A DNA stretch of 64,000 nucleotides from Euclidia mi. Lineage: Eukaryota; Arthropoda; Insecta; Lepidoptera; Erebidae. Numbering within the stretch: the first letter of the stretch is position 1; each line of letters starts with the position of its first letter. The position numbers and the translations under genes were made by a program. Below are positions 1 through 10,295 of the stretch, in pieces. The notes under the pieces are model-generated. The model worked only from the letters and a program-made list of their open reading frames with translations. It had not been told where the DNA came from and did not search any database. Location: the NCBI GenBank assembly GCA_944739405.2, contig OX123187.2, positions 75,190,450 through 75,254,449 on the forward strand. Direction: 5' to 3'.

Positions 1-94
1 TCATTCAAACCAATTTTCGTTGGAAGTTTTTGTTACGATCTACAGCATATTGTTTTTCTAGATTTGTCACTCTTACTTTAAAAGTTAGAGCGGG

Positions 95-435
95 GAACAC
101 TCATTTTACCACTTTAGAAGCGTCTATCTTTCAAACTATTGTCTTTCAGAAACAATGGTTTTTGAAACCGCAATGTCATTTTGAAGATCTATCCATAGAT
201 TTCCCGCATGTATATGAAAGAAGAAAATATTTTTTTTCATGTCAGTTTCATGAATAAAGAGGCCCCCTTTATTTACTACTATTTTTATTTTTATATACAC
301 CCTTCCATTTTTAAAATCTGTAGACTCAATAGTTTCGTCACAAAGTGGCGGTGGTGGTGATACGGACAAACAGACAGACATGGCGAATTTATAAGAGTTC
401 CATTTTTTGCCAATTTTGGCTACGGAACCCTAAAA
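95..435 (+). repeat. Dispersed repeat family E, copy 1
   Basis: This stretch aligns by eye along much of its length with 6757-7090: both end in a run of cagacagacat, a gaatntataag motif and ttttggctacg, then aaccc. I recognise this ending as common in lepidopteran introns but cannot give it a class. No coding frame in it is conserved between the two copies. Bases 1-94 and 436-600 show nothing I can assign. Confidence 0.55.
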
Positions 436-602
436 ACCCTATTACAAACATCAGTTGACTTATTGAATATATTTGAACGTACAAGGGAGTCACATCTGTT
501 ACCACTATTTAACCTTGTGATTGCGAAATTAAAATAATCGGCAATAATACTTCTCAACAATACAAATTCACTTCAAATAACCAAGATCTCACTAAGCATT
601 AT

Positions 603-1350
603 CATCATCATCCTTCTAGCGTTATCCCAGTTTCAACCTGGGGTCCGTTTACTGGTCTAACCGGATTTGGCTAAATATTAGCTTTTCCACAGAGCGACTG
701 CCTGTTTGACCTCCGCAACCCGAAGGGATAGCGATATTCCATGGTTTAGACTTCTTCTCGCGTCAAATTCCTCAATGCTGAGGGTCGTGATCACCTCGTG
801 GAAACAGTTTATTGCGGACCACTCGTCGCCATCTATTTCTATCTGCTGCTGGAGTGGAGAGCGTCGTTTGCCGTGGTGTTAAGAGTGATGCCGATCTGGT
901 CGGTCCAACGTATCTGGCTTCTGCCTCTAGGTCTCTTTTCTTCCACTTTGCCAGTGATTATTAACTTTTCCAAGTTATCACTGTCTTTCCTCGCAATATG
1001 CCCGAAGTATTCTAGAACCCAGCGCAGGCAGATGGTGGCAAGCCTCGTCTGGATCTTGAGCTCCTGTAGGATCGATACGTTGCTGCGGTGTGCTGTCCAG
1101 AGAATGCCAATTGCCCATTAGACTTGTGTCAGTTTATTTAAAAGGTACTGACGCCCTATAACGACTGCTGTCAAAGATCTTCATGACAACCGGGACCGAC
1201 GCTTAAAGTGTTCTCCCAGGCACGGGACAAGCGATAATGGACAATTCAATATACACAGAACTTCTAAAAGTCATTGGTGCGCGCCGTAGATTCGAACCAG
1301 ATACCCTCTGCATGGCAGTCTGTTTGTATCTCCACTAGGCTCTCGCTGCA
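603..1350 (-). repeat. SINE A (tRNA-derived), minus copy interrupted by a LINE fragment
   Basis: Read on the minus strand, it starts with the tRNA-like head GGCAGCGATAGCCTAGTGG (A-box region) and a B-box-like TTCGAATC, followed by a body and a tail shared with the copies at 11445-11756, 22733-23105 and 52605-52935. The body is split at 753/1118 by a 364-bp LINE piece flanked by the direct repeat TTAGACTT, so the SINE is older than the insertion. Confidence 0.8.
754..1117 (-). mobile_element. RTE-like LINE 3' fragment inside SINE A
   Basis: The minus strand encodes, with frameshifts, a C-terminal LINE segment including FGHIARKDSDNLEKLI-like and RGRSQIRWTDQI motifs typical of the end of RTE-type endonuclease/reverse transcriptase proteins. 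It then runs into a short 3' UTR at 754. Flanks TTAGACTT (746-753 and 1118-1125) form an 8-bp target-site duplication. No RT catalytic region is present, so it is a dead 5'-truncated copy. Confidence 0.7.
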
Positions 1351-1763
1351 GGTGGAGATCTCACTAATACATCTTCATGTAAAATTTTGTCAAGACGAAA
1401 ATAAATAGGTCGCATTCTCAAAAAGTTCTTTCTTCGTCTTTTATCTACGTGCTTTCTACCTGCCAGCCCTAACTTCACAAAATCATCACGGCTTAGTCAA
1501 AACAATTTTGTGGCTAGGTCGTTTTGGTATCGTCACACGAGCGTAAGGTAAAATATTTATTCACTGTTCATTGTGTTTTGTTATAAAACTTAGAATAATT
1601 AAATAGTTATTTTTAGTTTACGCTAGTTAAACAACATTTTATTCTATGGTCACATGAGCGAAGGTAAAAAAAATACTTCATTAGATACTCAGTTCTATAT
1701 TACAAAATATTTCTTGTGTTAGTGAAACAAAGCATCATAATATCTTACACTATTCTCTTAAAA
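1351..1763. other. AT-rich 3' flank of the protease-homologue gene
   Basis: No gene is visible. On the minus strand it follows the protease-homologue stop codon and contains AATAAA-type poly(A) signals (about 1637-1642 and 1555-1560), which fit the 3' UTR and end of that gene. Confidence 0.4.
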
Positions 1764-2563
1764 TTAACCCAGTGGATACATGCCGTACTCCTTTATTTGA
1801 TATGTTGGTATAATTGGATAATTGCCACCACCATCGTAAAACCAACCTGAGTATACGCTCCACTGTGGGTATGCATATTCGTAATACTCACCAGCCCATA
1901 CATACCCATAGTGATTTATCCAATCTACATAATACCTAAGGTCCGTAAACACCATAACTCGGTCATCATTATATCGGATCTCAAAACATCCAAGACCAAC
2001 AACATACGTATCGTCAAATAAAGCACCCCCATTTTGAATACCAGGCAAGTCATCATGATTCTGTATGCAAATGAATTTACCCCACCACTTCGGTAAGTAT
2101 TTAGAACAATCTAATATATACTTTCTATCCGTTCTAGTGTAAAATATTTTATAATTTTCTTGTATATGTTGTATGTATTCGTATCCGGAGCCGGTAAACC
2201 ACAGAATGCCGCTGTCCAGAATTTTATTCTTACTCGTTAAATACGTTCTGAGTGCGTATTGATAGTGATAATGCATATCACCGTAATAAATATACATTTG
2301 ATCTAAAGTATGGATTATAGAAACATCGTGACGCGGCTGATGGTGACAAAATGGTCCGTGGCAATGTTCTGGATTCAGAGACTTCGGGAAAATTCGCGTG
2401 ACTCTCCAAACACGGTATCGCCATGGTGTGTCGTTATTTCCTGATCTTCCTAATGCCCATACACGTAATTTCTTTTGTCTAGTCATGTATGGATCTAATG
2501 GGTTCGAGGACGTAAGAATGGTTCTTCTGTTCAGTATCGCTCCAGTAGTAAGATTTATGAAAT
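1764..2563 (-). CDS. Serine protease homologue (catalytically dead trypsin fold), last exon
   Basis: This exon starts after a good acceptor (TTGTTACAG read on the minus strand) and runs 265 codons to a TAA. It carries S1-protease landmarks: GAILNRRTILTSSNP where active enzymes have G-x-I-x-x-x-x-ILTAAHC, RHDVSII at the Asp position, GIQNGGAL where active enzymes have GDSGGP, and a C-terminal VFTDLRYYVDWI helix. Catalytic His is therefore Asn and catalytic Ser is Asn, while Asp is kept. The product should be a secreted pseudoprotease, a class often used in insect immune cascades; that role is inference. The tail is Tyr/Gly-rich. The first base pair of the exon completes an Asp codon begun in the exon at 4926-5155. 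A broken copy of this exon lies at 55922-56468. Confidence 0.68.
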
Positions 2564-2639
2564 CTGTAACAATTTATAAATAAATTAATAATCATATAAA
2601 AACAAAGAACACAGATATATTTTTTATCAACCCACTTGT

Positions 2640-2950
2640 CACATATCTATTCTGCCAAACGCACAGCATATTTTTTTTTATAAAGCCTCAGCAAGGATGA
2701 TCCTTTTCCATGAAATCTTTTTAATATGCTACGTAACTCATTAATATGTTTTAAAATTTTAATAATTATGTCATGAAAAGCCTCCACATCGCTGTCGATC
2801 GGAAGCGTGCTCAGAATGCTAGCAGCATTGCCACGTTGTATGGCAATGCTGATCTTTTGCGTCAAATACCAGTTTCTTTGAGAGATCTCGCACTTAGACC
2901 CCATGGTCCCAATATTTCGACTCCAAACGGCTCAAATACATAGTCCCGTA
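2640..2950 (-). mobile_element. LINE C-terminal fragment in the protease intron
   Basis: The minus strand encodes FEPFGVEILGPWG and, in another frame, QKISIAIQRGNAASIL. This pair of motifs occurs near the C-terminus of some reverse-transcriptase-bearing elements as I remember them. The two motifs are joined only through a frameshift, so it is a relic. The clade is uncertain. Confidence 0.45.
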
Positions 2951-3397
2951 CTAGGTTTAAGTGTTTGTTTGCACCATATGAGAGTCTCCGCTATATTATT
3001 CCAATTCGTCTTAAATGGCTATACATTCATATGTCTTATAAGAATATATATTATATACGGGAATTAACATGTCTGATACACAGAGCTTAGTCATGCAGAG
3101 CAAAATACTGGTGAGTCTGCAATTTTGACACATTTCAAAATGGCATGTTTGGTAACATGCCATTTTGAATTGAAATAATTTGTGAAATTTTTGCGATTTT
3201 TTTTTATCGAAAGGGAATTGGCTAATGTGGTGAACAAACCCCAGCTACATATTTTTACTAAATGTTAAAGTTCTTTTCGGTTGGGCCCAGATTTCACAAA
3301 ATATTAGCTTTGCCACAGTACAACTGCTATCTGCTTTGCCGCTTGTACAGTCTTTAACAGCCATACATGTTATTAACGTGTAGTTAACTTTGAAACA
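2951..3397. other. Intronic sequence, nothing assigned
   Basis: AT-rich. It contains a short inverted repeat around 3140-3165 (ATGGCATG / CATGCCAT with flanks). Bases 3280-3397 weakly resemble the SINE A tail in antisense but are too diverged to call. Confidence 0.3.
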
Positions 3398-3757
3398 AGG
3401 CAGCGATTATCTACTGAAGAAAGCAACAGACTGCCATACAGATGGTATCTGGTTTGAATACACGGGTCACAGCACTGACTCCTCGAAGTCGTATCTGCGT
3501 AATAAAATGTTAATTTATCACTTGCATTGTGCCTTGGAGTGCATGGAAAGCCAACTGTTATGTACATCTTTGACAGTCGTTATGAGGAGACAGTATCCTC
3601 GAATAGTGTCTCTGGTGTAAGTCAACGGACATTGCTATTCTTTTGGGTTGCGGAGGTCAGATGCTGTCACTCCGTAGATAAACTGATATTCTGGTTTATC
3701 TGGTTAAGCTAGATGAGATGCAATCGGGATAACACTAGGACGAGGTTGATGATGAGT
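3398..3757 (+). repeat. SINE A, old diverged copy
   Basis: A plus-strand SINE A with head aggcagcgattatctactg, a drifted B box, the body segment ctttgacagtcgttatgag, and a tail ending gggataacactagga followed by gatgatgag. It is much more diverged than the copy at 22733-23105. Confidence 0.65.
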
Positions 3758-4168
3758 AAACTTTAAAGATTAAACATATTATGCACTATATTCTTCAAAA
3801 AAAGACGTGTGGCACTCGGAGACTGCCACGGTAAAGCTATTGCATAGCATATTTTATCAACTTATGCAATTATAATTATTTATTTATGCAGTATTTTTTC
3901 TTTGATATTAATTCAAGTTACACTTTAAGCGTGGTGACCGATAAGAAAACAAATTTTTAGCTCTTTATGCTTTTCTTCTCTATAAAAAGAAAATATCTAG
4001 GTATAAATAATAGGTATAAATAATTAGGTATTAATAGTAAAACACACCAAAATAATTATTCATTCAAAAAATTTAAAGAAAAATAACGATATTAAGAGTT
4101 TATCATCGAATTTCGCGCAATGTACATTTATATAGATATAATATCGTATATACTTTCTCTGCGCGGCA
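3758..4168. other. AT-rich intronic stretch
   Basis: Very AT-rich with short tandem echoes such as ataggtataaataat around 4000-4035. No coding or repeat family is recognised. Confidence 0.3.
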
Positions 4169-4618
4169 TTAATGTGTATTACCTATACATAATAATAAAA
4201 AAATATTAATTTTGGTAGGAATGGTAACTTTGGTAGAAATTGTATTTTTTATAAAGATGGTAGTTTTGGTAGCAATCGTAAGTAACATGCTACCAAAACT
4301 ACCATATATGCCAACAATACAATTTCTACTAAAACTACTATTACTACCTAAAATACAATTCCTATCAAAATTACTATATGTACCAAAACTACTATTCGTA
4401 CTAACACTATCATATCTACCACTTTTTTCAAAACTACCATTTCTACCAAAACCGCCGGTGCTGTCAAAAGAACCATTTCTCTCAAAACGACTATTCTTAC
4501 CAAAGCTACAATTTCTACCATAACTACCACTTGTAATATAATTAATGACAATAGTACCTACTATGAACCGCTGTAATATGTTCCACATAAAAAAGATACC
4601 TTTGTACAAGTAAAACAT
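4169..4618 (-). CDS. Open frame of imperfect 6-residue repeats (minisatellite or secreted repeat protein)
   Basis: A 149-codon ATG-to-stop frame. Residues 1-30 are hydrophobic (IFFMWNIL...FIVGTIVINYIT) and could act as a signal peptide or anchor. They are followed by about 13 imperfect hexapeptides of the form G-S-F-G-R-N (for example GSYGRN, CSFGKN, SRFERN, GGFGRN, SSFSRN), that is an 18-bp repeat. Near the end the repeat flips: 4212-4285 codes FGRN-type repeats on the plus strand, so the last codons of the minus frame read the inverted copy. It lies in the intron of the protease homologue on the same strand. It may be a true orphan gene or a minisatellite that happens to be open. I know no family match. 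Confidence 0.35.
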   Translation of the reverse strand: MFYLYKGIFFMWNILQRFIVGTIVINYITSGSYGRNCSFGKNSRFERNGSFDSTGGFGRNGSFEKSGRYDSVSTNSSFGTYSNFDRNCILGSNSSFSRNCIVGIYGSFGSMLLTIATKTTIFIKNTISTKVTIPTKINIFLLLCIGNTH

Positions 4619-4664
4619 TTTATTCTAAACTAAACCTTAATTAATTAGCAGTAAAGTTTATAAT

Positions 4665-4708
4665 ACATATTAATCAACTTGGCGCTTACGCCAAGTTGAT
4701 TAATATGT
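4665..4708. repeat. Perfect palindrome, 20-bp arms, 4-nt spacer
   Basis: Arms 4665-4684 (ACATATTAATCAACTTGGCG) and 4689-4708 are perfect reverse complements around CTTA. Nothing flanking suggests a terminator context in this eukaryotic intron. It is one of four such structures in the window. Confidence 0.9.
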
Positions 4709-4925
4709 GAAGGGTATTAGGTTTTTTTCGTTACGGAATTTCTGGATTCGGTCGCCGCGCTCAAGCCCGCGATAAAAGCTATGCAATAGCTTAAAATATT
4801 ATATTATGATTATTTATTGATTTTCATCGTAAGAATCAGTTTTGATCGTACGACAAAAATCATATTATTATTATTTATATTTATAAAATAACCAAAATAG
4901 AACTTTTAAATATTAAAATACTCAC

Positions 4926-5155
4926 CGATAGTTATTCCTGCTACAACATACAAACGTCTTCTGAATTCAATTTCGTCCCAATCCCACCAACGAAACCACA
5001 TGCCGCGCCACGTGCTTTGAGTAATTTGCCATCTGAATCTACTTAGCCTAGTAGTTTGAGCATCCCATCTCCAGAATGCTGGATCAAGTGTTGTCGTACC
5101 CATATCCCAGAAAGCTGACGCTGATCTGCTCATAAAAAGTAATACCACGTATTGT
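4926..5155 (-). CDS. Serine protease homologue, upstream exon
   Basis: An open 230-nt exon between an acceptor (TTATTGTTTGGCAG, minus strand) and a canonical donor (G|GTGAGT). It ends one base into a codon, and the exon at 1764-2563 supplies the other two, giving ITI-D-FINLTTG, so the phases agree. The protein segment begins with a hydrophobic stretch (QYVVLLFM...) that may be the end of a signal peptide. It continues with a Trp/Arg-rich region (TWRGMWFRWWDWDEIEF) and then RRRLYVVAGITI, which aligns with the strand before the GAIL/ILTAAHC segment in S1 proteases. Its own first residue is not Met, so at least one more 5' exon must exist at higher coordinates. I did not find it. Confidence 0.6.
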
Positions 5156-5454
5156 CTGCCAAACAATAAATTATCTAATTAAGAAAAAGTATTTGTTCTT
5201 AAGTAATAGATAAACTCTGATTTGGTAAATAATAAAGCAATATTTTACATAGCATTTATTATTTAGGGTTCTATAAAGAATAAGAAGGGCGTTTTACATT
5301 TCAATTATATCGTAAATTACCTTCTGCGTCTGGTCGAAATAGCAAAAGACAACAATTTGAAGTGGAATCACACTAAATTCACGGCATGCAAAATTGTCTC
5401 CAAATAACAGCTGCAGAACGCAGATTTGTGAGATATTCAATTGCTGTTTATTAC
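5156..5454. other. Intergenic or intronic, nothing assigned
   Basis: AT-rich with no recognisable repeat or coding motif. The missing 5' exon of the protease homologue could lie here or beyond. Confidence 0.3.
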
Positions 5455-5735
5455 TTGCCCCGTGGCTCGGAAAGCACACTAAGCAGTCGGTCCCAGTTCT
5501 GTTGACATGAAGATCTTTGACAGTTGTTATGGGGAATCAGCACGCGTGAATATACTGACACCGATCTTAGGAATTGAATATCGCTATTTCTTTGTATTGC
5601 GGCGGTCAAAAGTAAATGGCTCTGTGGGAAAGCTAATATTTTATCTAGGGAGGTTAGATTTGGAAGCGAACTCAAGGAGCCAAGATTAAAGTCTGAGATG
5701 CAACCTGGATAACGCTATGACGGCGATGATGTCCA
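5455..5735 (+). repeat. SINE A, 5'-truncated copy
   Basis: Starts inside the SINE A body (ttgccccgtggctcggaaagcac) and follows it through gatctttgacagttgttat and atatcgctat to the tail aacctggataacgct and gatgatg. The tRNA-like head is missing. Confidence 0.65.
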
Positions 5736-6292
5736 GGGATAAAATTAACACATTTCCGTCATTCGGTACGGAATTATTTTACTACGCTAATCTATCGTTG
5801 ATCCATCTTCGACACGAAGTCAGATGATCATCTCAGTTTTCGGAAGAGGATTACGTTTCGATCCTCTGAAAATAAAATCCAAAATCACAATAAATTTAAA
5901 ACAAATCGAATGTACAACTAACTTGAATTTCATTATCCTTTTTTCCAATTTAAAAGTAAATTATCTCCACATTGGGGTAAAAAGTCAATAGTCTTTACAC
6001 TGCAATGTACGCCAGAGATCTGCTTTCAAATTAGAATCACTGGCAATATATAAAGCATAATCTTGTTTGTAAATGTTATGAACAGAATGTGTAGATATCG
6101 TAAAACTATAATGACAATCTGACTATAATCATTGTTTTTGTTTATAAATAAATCTTATTTTCATACATTTAAGTCATATTGTAGCATAATGGCTCATAAT
6201 AGATTGTTCAACACGAATAGTTTAGATTCTTAGGTGATCATATTCCTGTGACACAGTTGCAAACGTTGGCAATATTAATAAATAGACATAAC
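5736..6292. other. AT-rich, nothing assigned
   Basis: No repeat family, coding motif or structure is recognised. Confidence 0.3.
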
Positions 6293-6405
6293 GTCACGCC
6301 TTTTATCCCCGAAGGGGTAGGCAGAGGTGTTTTACACACCAACACTTCGCCAGTTATGTTTCGGTCCCAATGTAATAGGGGGCGAGCCTATTGCCATCTA
6401 CCGGG
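6293..6405 (-). repeat. SINE B, 3' part
   Basis: The minus strand gives the SINE B body (gatgtgcccggtagatggc, ggctcgccccctatta) and tail (cctctgcctaccccttcggg ... ggcgtgacg). The tRNA-like head is missing. Confidence 0.7.
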
Positions 6406-6756
6406 CACATCATTAAGCGAGTGAAAATTAATTTATAATGCACACATAACTTCGAAAAGTTAGAGGTGTGTGCCCTAGTAAATAGATGAGATGAAAAACG
6501 TTTTTAGGGATAACAAATGCATTCTTTGGTAACAACTGGATTTTATTAATATGTAAACTGCCCATCCTAGCCTAGGGTACCCAAACATAATCCCTGACCG
6601 AGATTCAGAATTCCAAGTTGAATATTTGCAACCAACCCAAGGTGAGTTTATGCAACTAGTAATTCTGTATCAGGTGATCGACGGCGTTGAACAAGTTCTA
6701 ATCATAGATGGTGGGATGTCCTAGACGCTTTTGAGAGCGATTGGCCAGAGACTGCA

Positions 6757-7090
6757 AAGAACAGACATTTATGCAAATCCAGGGTAGAGAAATTTTGGGT
6801 TAAACTTATTTTACTACTTTGGAAACGTATATCTTTAAAACGATTGACTTTGAGAGATAATGATTTTAGGCACGTCAGTGTAATTTTTAAAGACCTATAT
6901 ATAAACATCTCTATCATTTTATTTTATTTTATTTTTGTTGGCACATCAGGCAATATATCACCTACCAATTTTCAAATCTGTGGTCTTAATAGTTTGAGCA
7001 TGAAGTGGCTGTGTCATACGGATGGACAGACAGACATGACGAATCTATAAGGGTTCTGTTTTCTGCCAGTTTTGGCTACGCAACCCAAAA
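6757..7090 (+). repeat. Dispersed repeat family E, copy 2
   Basis: Matches 95-435 in order and spacing, from the actttggaaacgtatatcttt block to cagacagacatgacgaat and ttttggctacg. Bases 6406-6756 between SINE B and this copy hold nothing I can assign. Confidence 0.55.
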
Positions 7091-9117
7091 AAAGCGGACC
7101 CAGGCTCCAAAGCAAAAGTCTTGTATGCATCTGGGATTACACTAGGGCCATAAGATTAATTTGCAATCATCACTGCAATTGGAAAGTCAATAAAAACACC
7201 ATTAAAAATATTCTTGAACAGCGTTTTAGTACGATAATCCTGGCAAAATTACTGTGCCCTTGAATCGCTCAAGGCTACTTGAACAAGAAATCCATCAGGA
7301 GGGAATGTACGAAATCCCTCAATTATTCCCAAGGATGTGAATAAAAGTGATGTTTACATCGAAACTCACTTCGACTAACGAGGGTTAGTCCCGTACTCAG
7401 CACACAATTTGTACTAGCATTATAATATCGATTTGAAAACTTTGAGTAGTTTGAACTCAGGTTTTTTAAAAAAAGACACGGCACTAAAAATTAAATTTAA
7501 CCAAAATTCAATTAACGGACATAAATTGACGAGCGATGAGTTGGGTTCTCTTGTGACCTTTAACCCAAAAATAGGAGCACGGCGAAGCAGGGCTCCGTCA
7601 AATATATATGTTTTTAATTTAAAATTTTGGACATTTACCAACTCATGCTGGTAAATCTTAGAACTTACCGGGAAATCTTAAGATTTGTCATACTTCGGGA
7701 TTTTACAGTAACATATACATTATGTATTTACAATAAAAATGTATCATATGTAAGTTTATCCATTGTCTAGCACCCATGTACAAGCTCTGCTTTGTTTGGG
7801 ACACCTAGACTCAAAACAATGATTCGTGGTTGTCTCGTGTGGAAAACGATGCTCGGTATCATTTTAAGCGGTTGTGTGATAGTTCAAACCACTGCGGTAT
7901 ACTGGCAGTCAGAACTCAATTCTGAATCAGTAGCAGTGGGTTTTTAAATGATTTTGATGGACGTGTTAAGGGTTCCTTGTAACCCTTACAGTTCCACAAT
8001 GTTCTTCCGTCCGTATATCCCTCCGCAGATTTACGTGAAACATGGCTGAAATTTGGGTGTATAAAAATTATGACCACTTGGATAATAAAATGAAATAAAA
8101 TTCGGAAAAAAGATATAGGGGTACCTCTCCCATACACGTTAATATAAAAGTTATTTTATTTTTCTACTATGTAGAATAGGCTTTCGGTAAGTCTTTTAAA
8201 TAAGGCAAGGGTTTGCTTAGACCGTTTCTTACTCAGGGATCTGTTTGCAAACAATAAATTGAATTGTGAATTGAGTCCTCATTTTATATTTAGGGCATAG
8301 GAAAAGGCTACTACGGGAATCTACATTTTCGTGGTTTAACATGCACCTATTTTGTCAATTTGTATTCATAACACAAGAGTATTCACTAGTAAAAGAGTCA
8401 AGATTAATTAATTTTAAATAACAGTAAAAATGCTCTATGTTTTGCCTTACAGATAATTATAAAATATCGTGGGTATAATGGAAGAACTAAAAAACTCAGA
8501 TTTTGGTCAAATTAACCTTTTACCATTTTCGTGAACCCCAAAATGTGCCGCATCTTTTGGTCTTACAAACATTCTTATAGCTAAATTGAGTTATTTAGTT
8601 TTGCCGCGCACGAAAATATTTTAATGAAACTAGTCAAGTTGAAGGAAAACTAAACAACTTGAGTTACCTATTTAATTCGGGCATTAATGGGCGTTCTTTC
8701 ATTTTAAAATAAGTATTTTCATTAATTTATATTTCGAGAAAATATACATTTATAGGGGATTCCAATCATATAAATGTCAGTAGCTGAAACTATTTTATAT
8801 TTATAGTAAGTATACGAACGTAAGCAAAGTTATCGTGCAATTCAGTAGTACAAATTAGCTCCGCGGAGCGCCAGGGCTCCACGAAGCATCTTTAGAGGCT
8901 CCACGACAATTTTACTTATAATCAAAATAAAATTACTTAATTATAACTAAATCACTAGGTAACAGAATACAGCAAAATTATCGATTTAGATTCTAAAGTC
9001 ACTGCAACTTAAAGTAGTAGTACGTGCTATATGCTATGTTTTTACCGGCGATTTATTACAATCAGCTAATTAAAGTATAAACAAACAGACTTTTATTAGA
9101 CATATTATGTTACTAAG
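7091..9117. other. AT-rich stretch with faint repeat remnants
   Basis: No gene is seen. Bases 7560-7640 hold a GC-richer block (ggagcacggcgaagcagggctcc) with open frames on both strands, which looks like an old repeat. Bases 7950-8140 resemble family E in antisense (aagggttccttgtaaccc, ttcttccgtccg). The rest is AT-rich without recognised structure. Confidence 0.3.
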
Positions 9118-9123
9118 GGTGGC

Positions 9124-9305
9124 AGCGATAGCCTAGTGGAGATATCAACAGACTGCCATTCGCAGGGCTCGGGTTAGAATTCTAGGCAGTAAATTTTCGA
9201 AGGAATGTGTTTAAATTGTTAATTAAGGACTGCCTCGTGCCTCAGAGAGCAGCTCTTTAAGACTGGGTGACGTCGACACCCCTCCCTACTTTTTCCTGAC
9301 ATCAA
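9124..9305 (+). repeat. SINE A head, truncated
   Basis: Begins ggcagcgatagcctagtgg with the usual acagactgccat and a degraded B box (ggttagaattc), then about 120 bp of SINE A body. It ends where RTE sequence begins. Confidence 0.6.
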
Positions 9306-9775
9306 GATTTGATGTCTTACAGCCACCGGTGCAGGCTAGGTTTCTTAAAGGCTTTAGTACCTTGGGCCAAATCCATACAGAGCATATTTGTTCATAGGTT
9401 ATTTAGAAATCCGAAGAAAACAACCGGCCGCTGTGGCTTGCTTTTGTGGATTACGAAAATGCCTTCAACTCCATTGAAACTGTGCTGTCCTGTTATGCAC
9501 TGCCTACACTACATGTCTCTCAGAGTGCTATGAAAAGGACAATGCTAGGGATTTCGCTGATGGATAATTTCCGGCACGAGATTATCTGGCAGAAGACCAA
9601 AGTGACTGACATAGTTCAGAGTTATAGCAAATTGAATTGGGGAATTTATGGTCTGTGGAGTAAAAACCGGTTCTTAAATTAAGGCCTCGCCTCGGCAAGC
9701 GTAGTGTTGGCCGCCAGATTGGGTCTTGTGGCAAACCCTGAGGAGGGCCCACCTCTAGGAGTGATAGGCTGATGT
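9306..9775 (+). mobile_element. RTE-like LINE relic with internal deletion
   Basis: Carries LAFVDYENAFNSIE (RT motif A with its catalytic Asp). Shortly after it, in other frames, come DNFRHEIIWQKTKVTDIVQ and KLNW...GIYG, which belong to the region behind the RT domain. The RT palm between them, including the YxDD motif, is absent, so it is internally deleted. It ends with ataggctgatgtaatga, an RTE-like 3' tail. Confidence 0.7.
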
Positions 9776-9912
9776 AATGAGTTAAATGAGAAGAAGTAGT
9801 TAAGTAATTGTTTGACCATTACTCGCCCCCTTCCTATTATAGAAGCCTAAAGGTGAGAAAATACCTCGCGAGATAGCGAGCAAAGTGCGAGTGACGTGGC
9901 AAACCGATACTC

Positions 9913-10132
9913 TGAAGAGGTAGACAGAAGTTGTAATTATTACACCCACATTTGGCCATGTCATGCATTTTTAGGTCCTACGTAAAAAGGGGGTCTATTG
10001 ACGTTACCGGGCACATTTCAAGATTTCGTTCCACTACTGAGAATTCGGAAAAATCAGTTACCTAACCCGGGAATCGAACCCAAGACCTCTCGATCAACAG
10101 ACGCATAGGTTATTTACTGGGCCATGGAGGCA
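9913..10132 (-). repeat. SINE B, nearly full minus copy
   Basis: On the minus strand: tRNA-like head TTGCCTCCATGGCCCAGTAA, a B box GGTTCGATTCCCGGG, then the SINE B body. The 3' tail is degraded (ggtagacagaag on the plus strand). Confidence 0.75.
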
Positions 10133-10295
10133 ATCAGCGACAAAATAAATAAAAATATACGAAGATTTATGTCAGTAATATAGTCTTTTCTGCAAATGTG
10201 GACCTTTTTGCACAACTTTTTGACAATTCTACCTTCAATTTGTCTAATAATAAAGCATAGTATGCTGCAGTAATAGTTATCCCTTTCGATCTCTC

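Noticed and set aside
798..1121. 107-codon plus-strand frame
   Set aside because: It is antisense to the RTE C-terminal fragment inserted in SINE A.
5156..5166. Start codon for the protease homologue at the left edge of the 4926-5155 exon
   Set aside because: The upstream open codon is TTG, not ATG, and a good splice acceptor lies between it and the exon, so the real start must be in another exon.
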